The notes under the pieces: model-generated
What the model was told of the DNA's origin: nothing
Seen by the model: only the letters and a program-made list of their open reading frames with translations
The model's database searches: none
Position numbers and translations under genes: made by a program
Assembly (NCBI GenBank): GCA_042663485.1
Contig: JBHTAF010000001.1
Source: Natronosalvus sp042663485
Lineage (GTDB): Archaea; Halobacteriota; Halobacteria; Halobacteriales; Natrialbaceae
Direction: 5' to 3' (one strand)
Length of the DNA stretch: 64,000 bases
Shown: positions 7,369-16,293 of the stretch, piece after piece
Position numbering within the stretch: the first letter of the stretch is position 1
Layout: each line of letters begins with the position of its first letter

Positions 7369-8628
7369 CTAGATGCCCGTATCGTACCGGAGAATGCCCG
7401 CAATGCCACCGAAGGCATTGTAGAGCTGTTCGCCCTTCTCGAAGTCACTCGAGATGAACTTGGTCTCGGTGCCGCGCTGTTCGGCGATGGTGATGAGGTG
7501 CTCGATGGCGTCCTCGCGGTCTTCGTCCGTGACCTCGACGTCGGTACCGCACTCGCTGCACTCGTGAGTGGGCGTGGCCTTTCGACGGTCGATCAGGTCG
7601 TAGTCGGTGTTGCCACAGGCTTCGCAGTCGAAGGTGACGACGTCCTTGCGGAGGTCCTCGCTGATCAGGAGGGTCTCGACCGACCCCATCACGAGATTGC
7701 GCCGGGTCTGGTCGAACCCGTAGGTGGCGAGTTCCCCGCTGTGGAGTTCCTTGAAGAAGCGTTCCATGTGCTTCTTGTCCTTCATCACCTCGGCGTCGGC
7801 CAGAGCGTCGGAGGCGTTGTCGACCAGGTCCTTCAGGCCGGACTCGTCGGTGTAGGAGACGTCGAACTTTCCGAGTACCGTATCTTGAATCTCGTGATGG
7901 AGATAGTCGCCGTCGAGGAACTCGTCTTTCGTCGGGGAGGGACCGCCGACGAGAACGCCGTCGAGTTCGTGACGCTTGGGGACGAACAGGTCGTTGGCCA
8001 TCCCCGCGACCTCCTGGTAGAAGTTGTCGATAGCCTCGAGGCGCAGGCGGGCGAATCGCTGGGCGGACTGGCCACCTTTCCGCTGCTTGCCAGGGACGAG
8101 CGAGGAGGCGGACTTGACGGGTTCGATGCGCTTGCCCTTGAGCCAACCGACGTTGGCCTCCCGGCGGTCGAGGACGATCAGCCCGTAGAGGCCGTGGTCC
8201 TCGAGCATGTACTCGAGGGGGTCGGTCAGGAAGTTCGAGTCGCAGTGGTACCGAAAGGACTCGACGGGATCCGGTGGGCTCTCGAGGACGCGCGTGATCA
8301 TCTCGGTCTGGCCACCGCCGGAGTCGACGGCGCCTGAAAAGAGGACCATGCCGTTTTCGGGCGGGTAGGTGTCGTAGTACCGGAGTCGGTCCTTGATGCT
8401 CTTGAGGGCGTCCTGGACGTTCGTCCGAGTCTGTTTGGACTTGATGTTCGCCGCCTCGCTGTGCTCCTGGGTGACGTGGGCGACGACGTCGCTGACCTGG
8501 CGGTCCTCGGGGACGTAGATCGTTACGAGCTGGGTTCCCGATCCCTCGTAGTTGTCGAGGTCCTCGATGACCTTCCGGAACTCGTACTTCTTCCGGTCGG
8601 AACTGGCCTGCTCTCCCTCCTGACTCAT
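7369..8628 (-). CDS. prf1: Peptide chain release factor aRF1
   Basis: A 419-residue class-1 release factor that reads all three stop codons and triggers peptidyl-tRNA hydrolysis. The stop-decoding NIKS motif is in EAANIKSKQTR (domain 1). The catalytic GGQ is in GKQRKGGQSAQRFARLR (domain 2). The C-terminal domain carries four cysteines in CEACG...CSECG, which may bind zinc. The open frame continues upstream well past the start, but MSQEGEQ at 8628 matches the usual family start. A TATA-like GTACTTACC (minus strand) lies about 27 bases upstream of it. Confidence 0.96.
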   Translation of the reverse strand: MSQEGEQASSDRKKYEFRKVIEDLDNYEGSGTQLVTIYVPEDRQVSDVVAHVTQEHSEAANIKSKQTRTNVQDALKSIKDRLRYYDTYPPENGMVLFSGAVDSGGGQTEMITRVLESPPDPVESFRYHCDSNFLTDPLEYMLEDHGLYGLIVLDRREANVGWLKGKRIEPVKSASSLVPGKQRKGGQSAQRFARLRLEAIDNFYQEVAGMANDLFVPKRHELDGVLVGGPSPTKDEFLDGDYLHHEIQDTVLGKFDVSYTDESGLKDLVDNASDALADAEVMKDKKHMERFFKELHSGELATYGFDQTRRNLVMGSVETLLISEDLRKDVVTFDCEACGNTDYDLIDRRKATPTHECSECGTDVEVTDEDREDAIEHLITIAEQRGTETKFISSDFEKGEQLYNAFGGIAGILRYDTGI

Positions 8629-8764
8629 TGTCTCTCTAGAACGGAGCCGCAGGTAAGTACCCTTTGACACGCCGTGGGACGCGGTGTCACCGGCCATCGG
8701 TGCCGCCACCGAAGCAAGCGCCACCACCCGAAGGATTACGTTCAGTCGTATTGTCACTATAGCC

Positions 8765-9400
8765 ATGCAACGCCGCGCCCTCCTCGTTGGGTCTGCCGCC
8801 GCCCTCGTCGCCGGAGCCGCTGGCTGTCTCGGCGAGATCGGACCGTCCTCGAGCGCTCGAGCGGACGGAACCAAACGCGAACTCACGATGGTCGAGCAGG
8901 ATTCGATACCCGCCGAACACGAGGTTTTGATCGATGTGACGTTGCTCGAGGAGACAGTAACGGAAGAGCGACCGGCACGGCTCGAGGTACGGACGACGAA
9001 CGAGGGCGACGAACGGGCGCTCTCCGTGGGTGAAGCCGGGTGTAGCCTGTTCAACCGATCGCGAGGAGGAAGCGACGACCCCGAGGGGCTGTGGCTCTAC
9101 AGACACACCGACCACCTCGAGCGCGTCGACGGCAGGTGGGTCGAGGACCGCGATGCAGAAGAAGGGAGAACGTTCACGACTCAGGGCTGTCCGCCTCGAA
9201 CGTACGACCCCGACGAGTCGGTCGTCACCGAGTACGAGGTGTGGCACGACTTCCAAATCGATGGCTACTTCGATCCGGGTGCCTACCGCTGGAAGCACCG
9301 CGTTTCGGGGTGGGACGACCCGGACACGAGAGGGGACGCGGACAAAGCGTTCTCGCTCGAGTGGGGGTTCGCGCTCCGGGTTTCGAACCCGGATTCGTGA
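8765..9400 (+). CDS. Tat-exported haloarchaeal lipoprotein of unknown function
   Basis: A 211-residue secreted protein. The N terminus MQRRALLVGSAAALVAGAAGC has a twin arginine, a hydrophobic stretch and the lipobox AAGC, so the mature protein should be lipid-anchored on the outer face of the membrane. The mature part is acidic and rich in beta strands. It has a segment resembling immunoglobulin-like intracellular-proteinase-inhibitor folds (RPARLEVRTTNEGDERALSVG) and two further cysteines (GCSLF, GCPPR). The open frame extends upstream, but ATG 8765 gives a proper signal peptide. Function is not recognised. Confidence 0.75.
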   Translation: MQRRALLVGSAAALVAGAAGCLGEIGPSSSARADGTKRELTMVEQDSIPAEHEVLIDVTLLEETVTEERPARLEVRTTNEGDERALSVGEAGCSLFNRSRGGSDDPEGLWLYRHTDHLERVDGRWVEDRDAEEGRTFTTQGCPPRTYDPDESVVTEYEVWHDFQIDGYFDPGAYRWKHRVSGWDDPDTRGDADKAFSLEWGFALRVSNPDS

Positions 9401-9520
9401 CGACAGTCGCACGAAGTGACGAACGTCTGCACCCGCGAGCGAACGGAGTGAGCGAGCGGCCTCTTTAACTACTGTGTACGTCCCGAAGCCGCTTTACCCC
9501 TCGAGACGCTTTCCTCGGTA

Positions 9521-10708
9521 ATGAGCCAGCCGACGCCCGAGGTCTACGAGCAGGGCAAGGGCATGGACGCCCACAACCAGGTGATGCGCGAGGTTCGCTC
9601 GCGCAAGGAGAAGAGCTACGACCCCCACGAACCGACGCGGGTCTGGCTCGACGAGGACAACACGCCCGACGGCGTCAGGGAGAGTCTGACGATCATCCTC
9701 AACACCGGCGGGTGTCGCTGGGCGCGGGCGGGCGGCTGTACGATGTGTGGATACGTCGCCGAGAGCGTCGACGGCGGGACGGTTCCCCACGAGGCGCTGA
9801 TGGACCAGATTCAGGTCTGTCTGGATCACGAAGCCGACGAGGCCGACGAGCCAGCACCGCTGATCAAAATCTACACCTCCGGGTCGTTCCTCGACGAGCG
9901 CGAGGTGAGCGCCGAGTCCCGGAAGGCCATCGCCGAAACATTCGGCGACCGCGAGCGGATCGTCCTCGAATCCCTGCCCGACTTCGTCGACCGCGAGAAG
10001 ATCGGCGACTTCACGCAGTACGGCCTCCAGACGGACGTGGCGATCGGCCTCGAGACGGCGACCGACCGGGTTCGCCGCGATTGCGTGAACAAGTACTTCG
10101 ACTTCGAGGCGTTCGAGACGGCCTGTGCGGAGGCGGTCGCGGCGGACGAGGCCAGTGGGGCCGGTTCCGAGGTCGACGTCGAATCTGGCGCCGCAAGCGA
10201 CGAAACCGGCAGCGGAGGCGTAGCTGACAGCACAGGCGAAGTCGGCAGCACAGGCGGCGCCGGCATCAAAGCCTACCTCCTGATGAAACCCCCCTTCCTC
10301 ACCGAATCGGAGGCCCTCGAGGACATGGTCGCTTCCGTCGAACGTTGCCTGGCCGTCGACGGCTGTCACACCGTCTCGATGAACCCCTGCAACGTCCAGC
10401 GCTACACCATGGTCGACGACCTCTACTTCCGGGACGGCTACCGCCCGCCGTGGCTCTGGTCGGTCGCCGCCGTCCTCGAGCGGACCGCCGACGTCGAGGG
10501 CATCGTCGTCTCCGACCCCGTCGGCCACGGCACCGACCGCGGCGCACACAACTGCGGGGAGTGTGACGACCTCGTCCAGAAGGCGATCAAGGACTTCGAC
10601 CTTCGACAGGACCCGTCGGTGTTCGAGCAGGTGTCCTGTGAGTGTGAGGCGACCTGGGAGGCTGTCCTCGACCTCGAGACGGGGTTCAACCAGCCGCTCA
10701 CGCGGTAG
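9521..10708 (+). CDS. raSEA: Archaeosine biosynthesis radical SAM enzyme RaSEA
   Basis: A 395-residue radical SAM protein of the Elp3-like TIGR01210 family. With ArcS it converts the lysine adduct of preQ0 in tRNA position 15 to archaeosine. The iron-sulfur cluster cysteines are C65, C73 and C76 (GGCRWARAGGCTMCGY). YTSGSFLDEREV and ESLPDFV are family motifs. A cysteine-rich tail has HNCGECDD and CECE. Residues about 207-248 form a Gly/Ser/Ala/Glu-rich insertion in the middle of the domain, unlike the rest of the protein. The TATA-like CTTTACC lies about 27 bases before the ATG. Confidence 0.9.
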   Translation: MSQPTPEVYEQGKGMDAHNQVMREVRSRKEKSYDPHEPTRVWLDEDNTPDGVRESLTIILNTGGCRWARAGGCTMCGYVAESVDGGTVPHEALMDQIQVCLDHEADEADEPAPLIKIYTSGSFLDEREVSAESRKAIAETFGDRERIVLESLPDFVDREKIGDFTQYGLQTDVAIGLETATDRVRRDCVNKYFDFEAFETACAEAVAADEASGAGSEVDVESGAASDETGSGGVADSTGEVGSTGGAGIKAYLLMKPPFLTESEALEDMVASVERCLAVDGCHTVSMNPCNVQRYTMVDDLYFRDGYRPPWLWSVAAVLERTADVEGIVVSDPVGHGTDRGAHNCGECDDLVQKAIKDFDLRQDPSVFEQVSCECEATWEAVLDLETGFNQPLTR

Positions 10709-10729
10709 CGGGGAAGCAGAGCGACACCG

Positions 10730-11467
10730 TCAGATCAGCGGGTAGAACAGGCCACGACTCGAGTCCCAGTAGACGGTGTCGCCCTCGACGGGAAGTAAGT
10801 TCTCGAACGCGACCAGCGACTCGAACTGTACCCCCGACATGGTCAGGTGAAACGGATTGCCACAGAGTCGGGGTTCGACGTTGAGCGGCCCCGGTCGCCA
10901 GATGAAGCCCGCCTCGGGAATGTAGGGATAGGCCTCCACCTGGTAGGTGAGCGCGTCACGGGCCTCCACGACGGCGGGGACGCGGTAGAGGTTCAACGTT
11001 CTCGCGAGTTGCTGATGGGCGTCGCCGAGTGCGATAACGTCTCCTCGCTCGTCGGCAGGGAGAGCGGCGTAGCGAACCGTCTGGTCGACGGTGAGTCCAT
11101 GGGCGAACAGTCCGAGCAGTCGTCGTAACTCCGCGTCGAACAGACAGTCAAGTGCCGCGTCTGTTCCGTGGGCCCCGTCGTACAACGCACGCGAGGCGAT
11201 GCGTTCGAGGGCGCGGTCGCGAGCCACCTCGAGTCGCCGACAGAGGAGCGGACCCCACGCTTCGATCGGCCCCGTTTGGACGACGTAATCGGTAGCCCCT
11301 GCCTCGAGAATCGTGGCTGGGTCGGCGGTGGGTTCGCTGGGGAGATCTGGGTCGAGGTCGGGATCAGTGTCGGGGTCGGATCACCCTGCCTTCGACAGTA
11401 CGGACGTGAGGTCGTCCCTGCAGGGGGGCGAACCGACCAGCAGGAGCGACATTTCGGGGGTATCCAT
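10730..11467 (-). pseudogene. Receiver-like haloarchaeal signalling gene interrupted by an in-frame TGA
   Basis: The downstream open part (10730-11227 from a GTG, 165 residues) has no recognised function. Reading back in the same frame, coding character continues to a single TGA (11381-11383). Beyond it lie another 28 codons, still in frame, starting at ATG 11467: MDTPEMSLLLVGSPP. The joined product would have a receiver-like first half (LLLVG strand, then ILEAGATDYVVQTG, which resembles the end of response regulators) and a helical second half. A clean leaderless promoter TTTAATATG (11489-11497, minus strand) sits 26 bases before ATG 11467. One C-to-T change (CGA to TGA) would explain the stop. 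A sequencing error or a re-start at the GTG are alternatives. Confidence 0.6.
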
Positions 11468-11488
11468 GATAATAGCGATCGATTCCCA

Positions 11489-11497
11489 CATATTAAA
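11489..11497 (-). promoter_or_regulatory. TATA box of the interrupted receiver-like gene
   Basis: TTTAATATG on the minus strand, centred 26 bases before ATG 11467. It shows that transcription was set to begin upstream of the internal stop codon. Confidence 0.55.
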
Positions 11498-11539
11498 GCG
11501 GTTGTGGCTTTCTCGAAACGCCGTCGGGGCCTGCTCGAA

Positions 11540-14500
11540 TCAGTCGCTCGCCGCCGTCCCGTCGATCGTCGCTGAGCGCGTCGGCACGTCGGCCGTTGGG
11601 ATCTGCATCCTGACGACGGTGCCTCGCGGATCGTTCTCCTGGAAGGTCAACTGCCCACCGGACTGGGTGATCACCCAGTTGACGAGCCACAGTCCGAGCC
11701 CGCTGGCGTGACGGAGCTGGGTGATCTCTTCGTCTTCCTGCAAGAGCGCACGCTCTTCCCCGGGGATACCGGGGCCGTCGTCGGCAACTGTGAGCGTGAG
11801 CGTATCGTCGTCGTCCACCTCGAGACCGATCTCGATCGTCGGTTCCTCCCGATCGCTGTGTTCGATGGCGTTCTCGAGGACGTGATAGATCGCGTCGGCG
11901 AGGAGTTCGTCGGCGCGAGCGTGTGCTCGATCGGGGAGCGTACAGCCGACGTCCACGGCCGGGTACTCCGCGTCGATTCGGTCGAGAGCGGTTTCGACGC
12001 AGTCGACGACGTCGACGGGGCCGGTCGCCGCGCCGTCGCGATCCAGCGTTCGTTCGACCGCTCGGGTCTTCTCGGCGAGGCTGATGAGTTCGCCAGCCCG
12101 TTCCTGAATCGCTTCGGCAAAGTCCCGGTCGTCGTCGTCCTCGACGGCTTCCGCGAGCATTTCCGCGCAGCCGTTGATGATGTTCATGCCGTTTCGCAGG
12201 TCGTGTCGGAGGACGCGATTCAGGATCTCGACACGTTTTTGATGCTGTTTCTGGGCCGTGATGTCGGTGTAGAGGCCGAACGCGCGGTCAGTCGAACCGT
12301 TCGTGTCCATCGGGACGACCCGCATCATGAAGTCGCGAAGCCCGTCGCTCGTCCGACGCTTGACCTCCGCCTCGACGGCTTCCCCCTGCGTCCCACGCTC
12401 GTTGATCTCCTGGGCGTGCCCGAAGCGATCGGGAGGCACGATGAACGAATCGAGCGGTTCCTCGAGCAGTTCGGACTCCTCGTACCCGAAGATTCGCTCG
12501 AACGCCGGGTTCACCTGCTCGACGATCGGACCCTCGGGGACGCGCTTCGTGCTGACGATCGCGTCAGGGACGTTCTCGAAGAGCGCGGCGAAGCGGTCGC
12601 GTTCCGCCTTGAGTCGGGTTTCGAACGCGAGGCGATCGAGCGTGTCAGAGACGTGCGAGAGCAACAACTCGGTCAGTTCCTGGTCGGCCCGGTCGAACGC
12701 ACCCACGTCCGTCGAGACCGCCTGGAAGATGGCGCGGTCGCCGATCGGCGCGCTCAGCACCGATCGGTAGGAGTCGCGTTCGGGGGTCGCCTCCTCGTCG
12801 GCTCTGAGGTCGTCCAGCCGGTACGTTCGGTCGTTTCGATAGGTCTTCCCGGCGATGCCCTCGTCGATCGGTGCGCGACTCGAGAACCCGTCCTCGTGGA
12901 TCGTCGAGGAGACGGCGACGGTCTCGAGGTACTCGCCGTCGACGCGGTCGACGACGCAGACGTCGAACTCGAGGACGTCCTCGGCGGTTTCGACGGTGAG
13001 GTCGTAGACGTCCTGGGGCGTTTCACACGAGTCGAGGCGGGAGGCGATCTCGTGGAGTTTCGCCATCTTCTCCCGATGATCGACGAGCTCTCGTTCCATC
13101 ACCTTTCGATCGGTGACGTCCCGGAGGATGCCGACGCTACCGGAGAGGTCGCCCGCGCCCTGGAGGAGGGTGGTGTTGACCTCGCAGGGGACGATGTCCC
13201 CGCTTGCGGTGACGATGTCGACGTCGTAGGTTGCTACCTCGTCTCCGCCGCCGTCTTCGTCGCTAGCAGCGAGCCGTTCGACCTCACGGACCCCGCGCTC
13301 GAAGCTCTCCTCAGTGAGTACCTCGGAGGCGTGGAGTCCGACGAGGGTATTCCGGTCGTAGCCGGTGATATCGACCATCGTGTCGTTGACCGTGACGAGT
13401 GTTCCCTCGGTGTCGACGGCGTACAGGCTGTCGCCAACGGCTTCGACGACAGTCTTCGCTCGCTCGAGTTCGCGCTCGCGGGCGGCCTGGTCGAAGGCAG
13501 CTTCGGCCGTCGCCGCGAGAATTTGTATCAGGGTGAGGTCGGTCTCCTCGATCGTGGCGGGGCCGGACGCGGCGACGGTCAGCAGGCCGTGCTCGCCGAG
13601 TGGGTAGATGACAGCGTTGCCGACCTCGTCGGTGAGGTCGTATGGGACCATCTCCGCGGAGGCGTCCTCGATGACGACCGGCGATCCGGATTCGTAGGTC
13701 GACCACAGCGGGTCGTCACCGGGACCGACCGGCGTAAACTGCACCGTTTGCTCCTCGAGTCGCTCACTCACGGCGACCAGGTCGAGTCGATTCGCGTCCT
13801 CGTCGTAGACCCGGATACCGGCGAGGACGTCGTCGATAATCTCGTCCGTCGCGTCGATGACGAGCGAGCCGATTTCGGCCTCCGAACTCGTCTGCATCAG
13901 CGCCTGGGTCGTCTCCTGGAGCGTCTCGAGTGCGAGCGACCGCCGGAACTCCGACGTCATGTCGCGGACGAACGAGAGGGCTCCCGTGACGGTGCCGTCA
14001 GCGTCGACGAGGGGCGTCGTGGACCACTCGCACCGAAACGACGTTCCGTCTTTGTCGACGTTTCGCGAGATGCCGTGGTTCGTACTCGGCTCGCCCTCGA
14101 GCCAGGTCGCCCACCAGTCGGTAATCGCCTCGCGTCTCTCCCGGGGGACGACGAGGTCGGTCGCGTGACGGCCCATCGCTTCCGCCGCGGTGTAGCCGAA
14201 CAGGTCGGCCGCGGCGTCGTTCCAGTGGCGGACCTCGAATTCGGGGCTCCACTTGATGATCGCGAATGGCGACTGCTCGACGATGAGTTGGACGTGATCG
14301 GGAGACGACTCGAGGAACGGTTCGTTGCGCTCGTCGTGTGTTTTTGCGAGCGAAGACGAGTCGCTGGAGTCAGGGTGGGGGTTGGGGTCGAGTTCGGATT
14401 CTGAGTCCGAGTTGAGACCGGAGTCGGGTTCGGAATCGGAGCCGTGACCGAGGTCGGCGCCAGCATCGGTTTCCGTCTCGACGATCGCCTCGAGCACGCG

Positions 14501-14836
14501 GGTCACGAGCGTCTCGACCCCCTGTGACTTCGGAACGTAGCCGGTGACGCCAGCGGCGAGCGCCTCACCCGCGATGGCTTCGTTACCGGCGTCGGTGTAG
14601 ACCACGACTGGAACCTCCGGCGCCCGCCGACGAATCGCCCGGAAGAGGTCGAGGCCGGTTCTCGTGGCGGAGCCGAGGTCGTACTCCGTAATGACGCAAT
14701 CGGTGGACTCGAGTCGGTCGAGACACGCCTCGTCGCTCTCGACGCACTCGAGGTCGAGACCGACTGCTCGAACGGCGGAGGCGACGCGATCGGTGCAGTC
14801 GGGGTCGACGTAGATGACGCGGGTTCGTGTGTCCAT
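11540..14836 (-). CDS. Multi-domain sensor histidine kinase (receiver-PAS-GAF-PAS-GAF-PAS-HisKA-HATPase)
   Basis: A 1098-residue cytoplasmic kinase with no membrane segment. In order: receiver domain (about 1-120), a Ser/Asp/Glu-rich linker (about 135-170), PAS (about 180-300), GAF (about 320-460), PAS (about 470-600), GAF (about 615-760), PAS (about 775-890), the H-box (NRVLRHDLRNGMNIINGCAEML) and the ATPase domain (N box HVLENAIEHSD, G1 DDGPGIP, G2 GLGLWLV). In the receiver the phospho-acceptor position reads VITEYDLG, a glutamate in place of aspartate, so it may not be phosphorylated. The ATG at 14836 is preferred over an upstream TTG. It probably senses a soluble or intracellular signal. 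Confidence 0.88.
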   Translation of the reverse strand: MDTRTRVIYVDPDCTDRVASAVRAVGLDLECVESDEACLDRLESTDCVITEYDLGSATRTGLDLFRAIRRRAPEVPVVVYTDAGNEAIAGEALAAGVTGYVPKSQGVETLVTRVLEAIVETETDAGADLGHGSDSEPDSGLNSDSESELDPNPHPDSSDSSSLAKTHDERNEPFLESSPDHVQLIVEQSPFAIIKWSPEFEVRHWNDAAADLFGYTAAEAMGRHATDLVVPRERREAITDWWATWLEGEPSTNHGISRNVDKDGTSFRCEWSTTPLVDADGTVTGALSFVRDMTSEFRRSLALETLQETTQALMQTSSEAEIGSLVIDATDEIIDDVLAGIRVYDEDANRLDLVAVSERLEEQTVQFTPVGPGDDPLWSTYESGSPVVIEDASAEMVPYDLTDEVGNAVIYPLGEHGLLTVAASGPATIEETDLTLIQILAATAEAAFDQAARERELERAKTVVEAVGDSLYAVDTEGTLVTVNDTMVDITGYDRNTLVGLHASEVLTEESFERGVREVERLAASDEDGGGDEVATYDVDIVTASGDIVPCEVNTTLLQGAGDLSGSVGILRDVTDRKVMERELVDHREKMAKLHEIASRLDSCETPQDVYDLTVETAEDVLEFDVCVVDRVDGEYLETVAVSSTIHEDGFSSRAPIDEGIAGKTYRNDRTYRLDDLRADEEATPERDSYRSVLSAPIGDRAIFQAVSTDVGAFDRADQELTELLLSHVSDTLDRLAFETRLKAERDRFAALFENVPDAIVSTKRVPEGPIVEQVNPAFERIFGYEESELLEEPLDSFIVPPDRFGHAQEINERGTQGEAVEAEVKRRTSDGLRDFMMRVVPMDTNGSTDRAFGLYTDITAQKQHQKRVEILNRVLRHDLRNGMNIINGCAEMLAEAVEDDDDRDFAEAIQERAGELISLAEKTRAVERTLDRDGAATGPVDVVDCVETALDRIDAEYPAVDVGCTLPDRAHARADELLADAIYHVLENAIEHSDREEPTIEIGLEVDDDDTLTLTVADDGPGIPGEERALLQEDEEITQLRHASGLGLWLVNWVITQSGGQLTFQENDPRGTVVRMQIPTADVPTRSATIDGTAASD

Positions 14837-15035
14837 GACTCGAGTTCCAGAACGGGTGCTGTCGTTCAGTTGCAATCTACAAGGAACGGCCCCGTCTTTA
14901 GTGTTCGATTCGACTCAGGAATTGAGTCCACTTTAAGCTATGGGAAATTAACGGTGGTGAGGGCTCGTGAAGCGTTTTTACCGGATACCCCTGACGAGAA
15001 CCCATCGAGAGACCGCCGCGACCGCCTGCAACACA

Positions 15036-15043
15036 TTTATAAT
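15036..15043 (+). promoter_or_regulatory. TATA box of the rhodanese-MBL gene
   Basis: TTTATAAT, ending 27 bases before ATG 15070. This is standard spacing for a leaderless transcript. Confidence 0.6.
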
Positions 15044-15069
15044 CGCCGCCACGATTGGTATTGTATAAT

Positions 15070-16191
15070 ATGGGCAATACTGATATCGACGCATCCGAGG
15101 TCGCCCGCCGCATCGTCGACGACGACGAGAGTCTGTTCGTTCTCGACGTCCGCAACGAGGACGACTACGAGGAGTGGCAGATTCCAGCCAGCACGAACGT
15201 CCCGGTCTACGACGAACTGCTCGAGTACGACTACTCGGGGCTCGAAGATCACCTCGAAGATCTCCCCGAGGACGAGGAGATCGCCGTCGTCTGCGTCGCG
15301 GGCGTCACGTCCGCCCGCGCCGCCGAATTCCTCCGCGACCACGGGTTCGACGCGAAGTCGATCCCCGACGGAATGAACGACTGGGGTCGCGTCCACCGGG
15401 AGTACGAAATCCCCGATGCCGAAGGCGTCGTACAGATCGTCCGACTTGGCACCGGTTGTGTGTCCTACCTCGTCCACGACGGCGAGGAAGCCGTCGTCGT
15501 CGATCCGACCCAGTACGTCGACCGGTACCTGGGCCTCGCCGACGACCGGGATCTCGAGATCGTCGGCGTCGTCGACACGCACGCCCACGCCGACCACGTC
15601 TCCGGAGCGCGCCGACTGGCCGGCGAACTCGACGTCCCGTACCACCTCCACGCAGCGGACGCGGGCGAACTCGAGACGATCACGGCCCTCGCAGACGGCG
15701 ACGCGATTTCGGTCGGCGATCGGGAACTCGAAACGATGCACACGCCCGGCCACACGCCCGGAAGTGTCTCGTTGCGCTTCAGCGACGCGCTCCTCTCCGG
15801 GGACACGCTGTTCCTCCGGAGCGTCGGCCGCCCCGACCTCGAGGACGGGTCCGAGGACGCCATCCGCGGGGCGTCCGGCCAGTTGTTCGACAGCCTCGAC
15901 GGTCTCCTCGATCTCCCCGACGAGACCATCGTCCTCCCCGGGCACTTCAGCGACGAGGACGTGCGCCCGCTCGCGACCGAACTCGGCGACCTCCGGGCGG
16001 AGACGACGAACGAACTCCTGGGGTACGTCGAAGACGGTAACGAAGAGGCGTTCGTCGAAACCATCGTCGAGAGCCTCTCCGACGAACCCCCGAACTACAA
16101 CGAGATCAAGCAGATCAACTGGGGCAAAGAACAGCCCGGCGGCGACGTCGAAACCCTCGAGCTCGGACCCAACAACTGCGCCGCCAACTGA
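15070..16191 (+). CDS. Rhodanese-metallo-beta-lactamase fusion protein (persulfide dioxygenase-like)
   Basis: A 373-residue cytoplasmic protein. The N-terminal rhodanese domain (about 8-118) has the active cysteine C75 in VVCVAGVTSARA. The MBL hydrolase domain (about 120-330) has HAHADH (171-176), a later HTPGHTPGS and GHF. Domains of this type handle persulfides or glutathione-like thiols in sulfur detoxification (ETHE1/BlhA type). The rhodanese-first order is one of several known. The last about 50 residues carry PNYNEIKQINWG, a motif shared by ETHE1-like proteins. Substrate is inferred, not shown. It is a single gene. Confidence 0.82.
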   Translation: MGNTDIDASEVARRIVDDDESLFVLDVRNEDDYEEWQIPASTNVPVYDELLEYDYSGLEDHLEDLPEDEEIAVVCVAGVTSARAAEFLRDHGFDAKSIPDGMNDWGRVHREYEIPDAEGVVQIVRLGTGCVSYLVHDGEEAVVVDPTQYVDRYLGLADDRDLEIVGVVDTHAHADHVSGARRLAGELDVPYHLHAADAGELETITALADGDAISVGDRELETMHTPGHTPGSVSLRFSDALLSGDTLFLRSVGRPDLEDGSEDAIRGASGQLFDSLDGLLDLPDETIVLPGHFSDEDVRPLATELGDLRAETTNELLGYVEDGNEEAFVETIVESLSDEPPNYNEIKQINWGKEQPGGDVETLELGPNNCAAN

Positions 16192-16293
16192 GCCGTCGTC
16201 GTTCGTCCGCTCGAGCGGAGTCGGTTCGAGTGCAGTCCACTCGATCAGGGGCCACTCGAGTAGAGTCCGCTCGAGGCAGACCCCCGTCGTCGA

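Noticed and set aside
8629..9054. N-terminal extension of aRF1 through the open frame upstream of 8628
   Set aside because: The extension has no similarity to release factors, overlaps the divergent lipoprotein gene, and the proper start with a TATA box is at 8628.
9441..9462. GAGCGAACGGAGTGAGCGAG motif between the lipoprotein and raSEA
   Set aside because: Short GAGCGAAC-GAGTGAGCGAG sequences are scattered in haloarchaeal gaps and carry no specific meaning that I can show.
16192..16290. Repeated CACTCGA/CGCTCGAG units between the rhodanese-MBL gene and purQ
   Set aside because: CTCGAG is extremely frequent throughout this genome. The units are irregular and do not form a proper array, so neither CRISPR nor an operator is supported.
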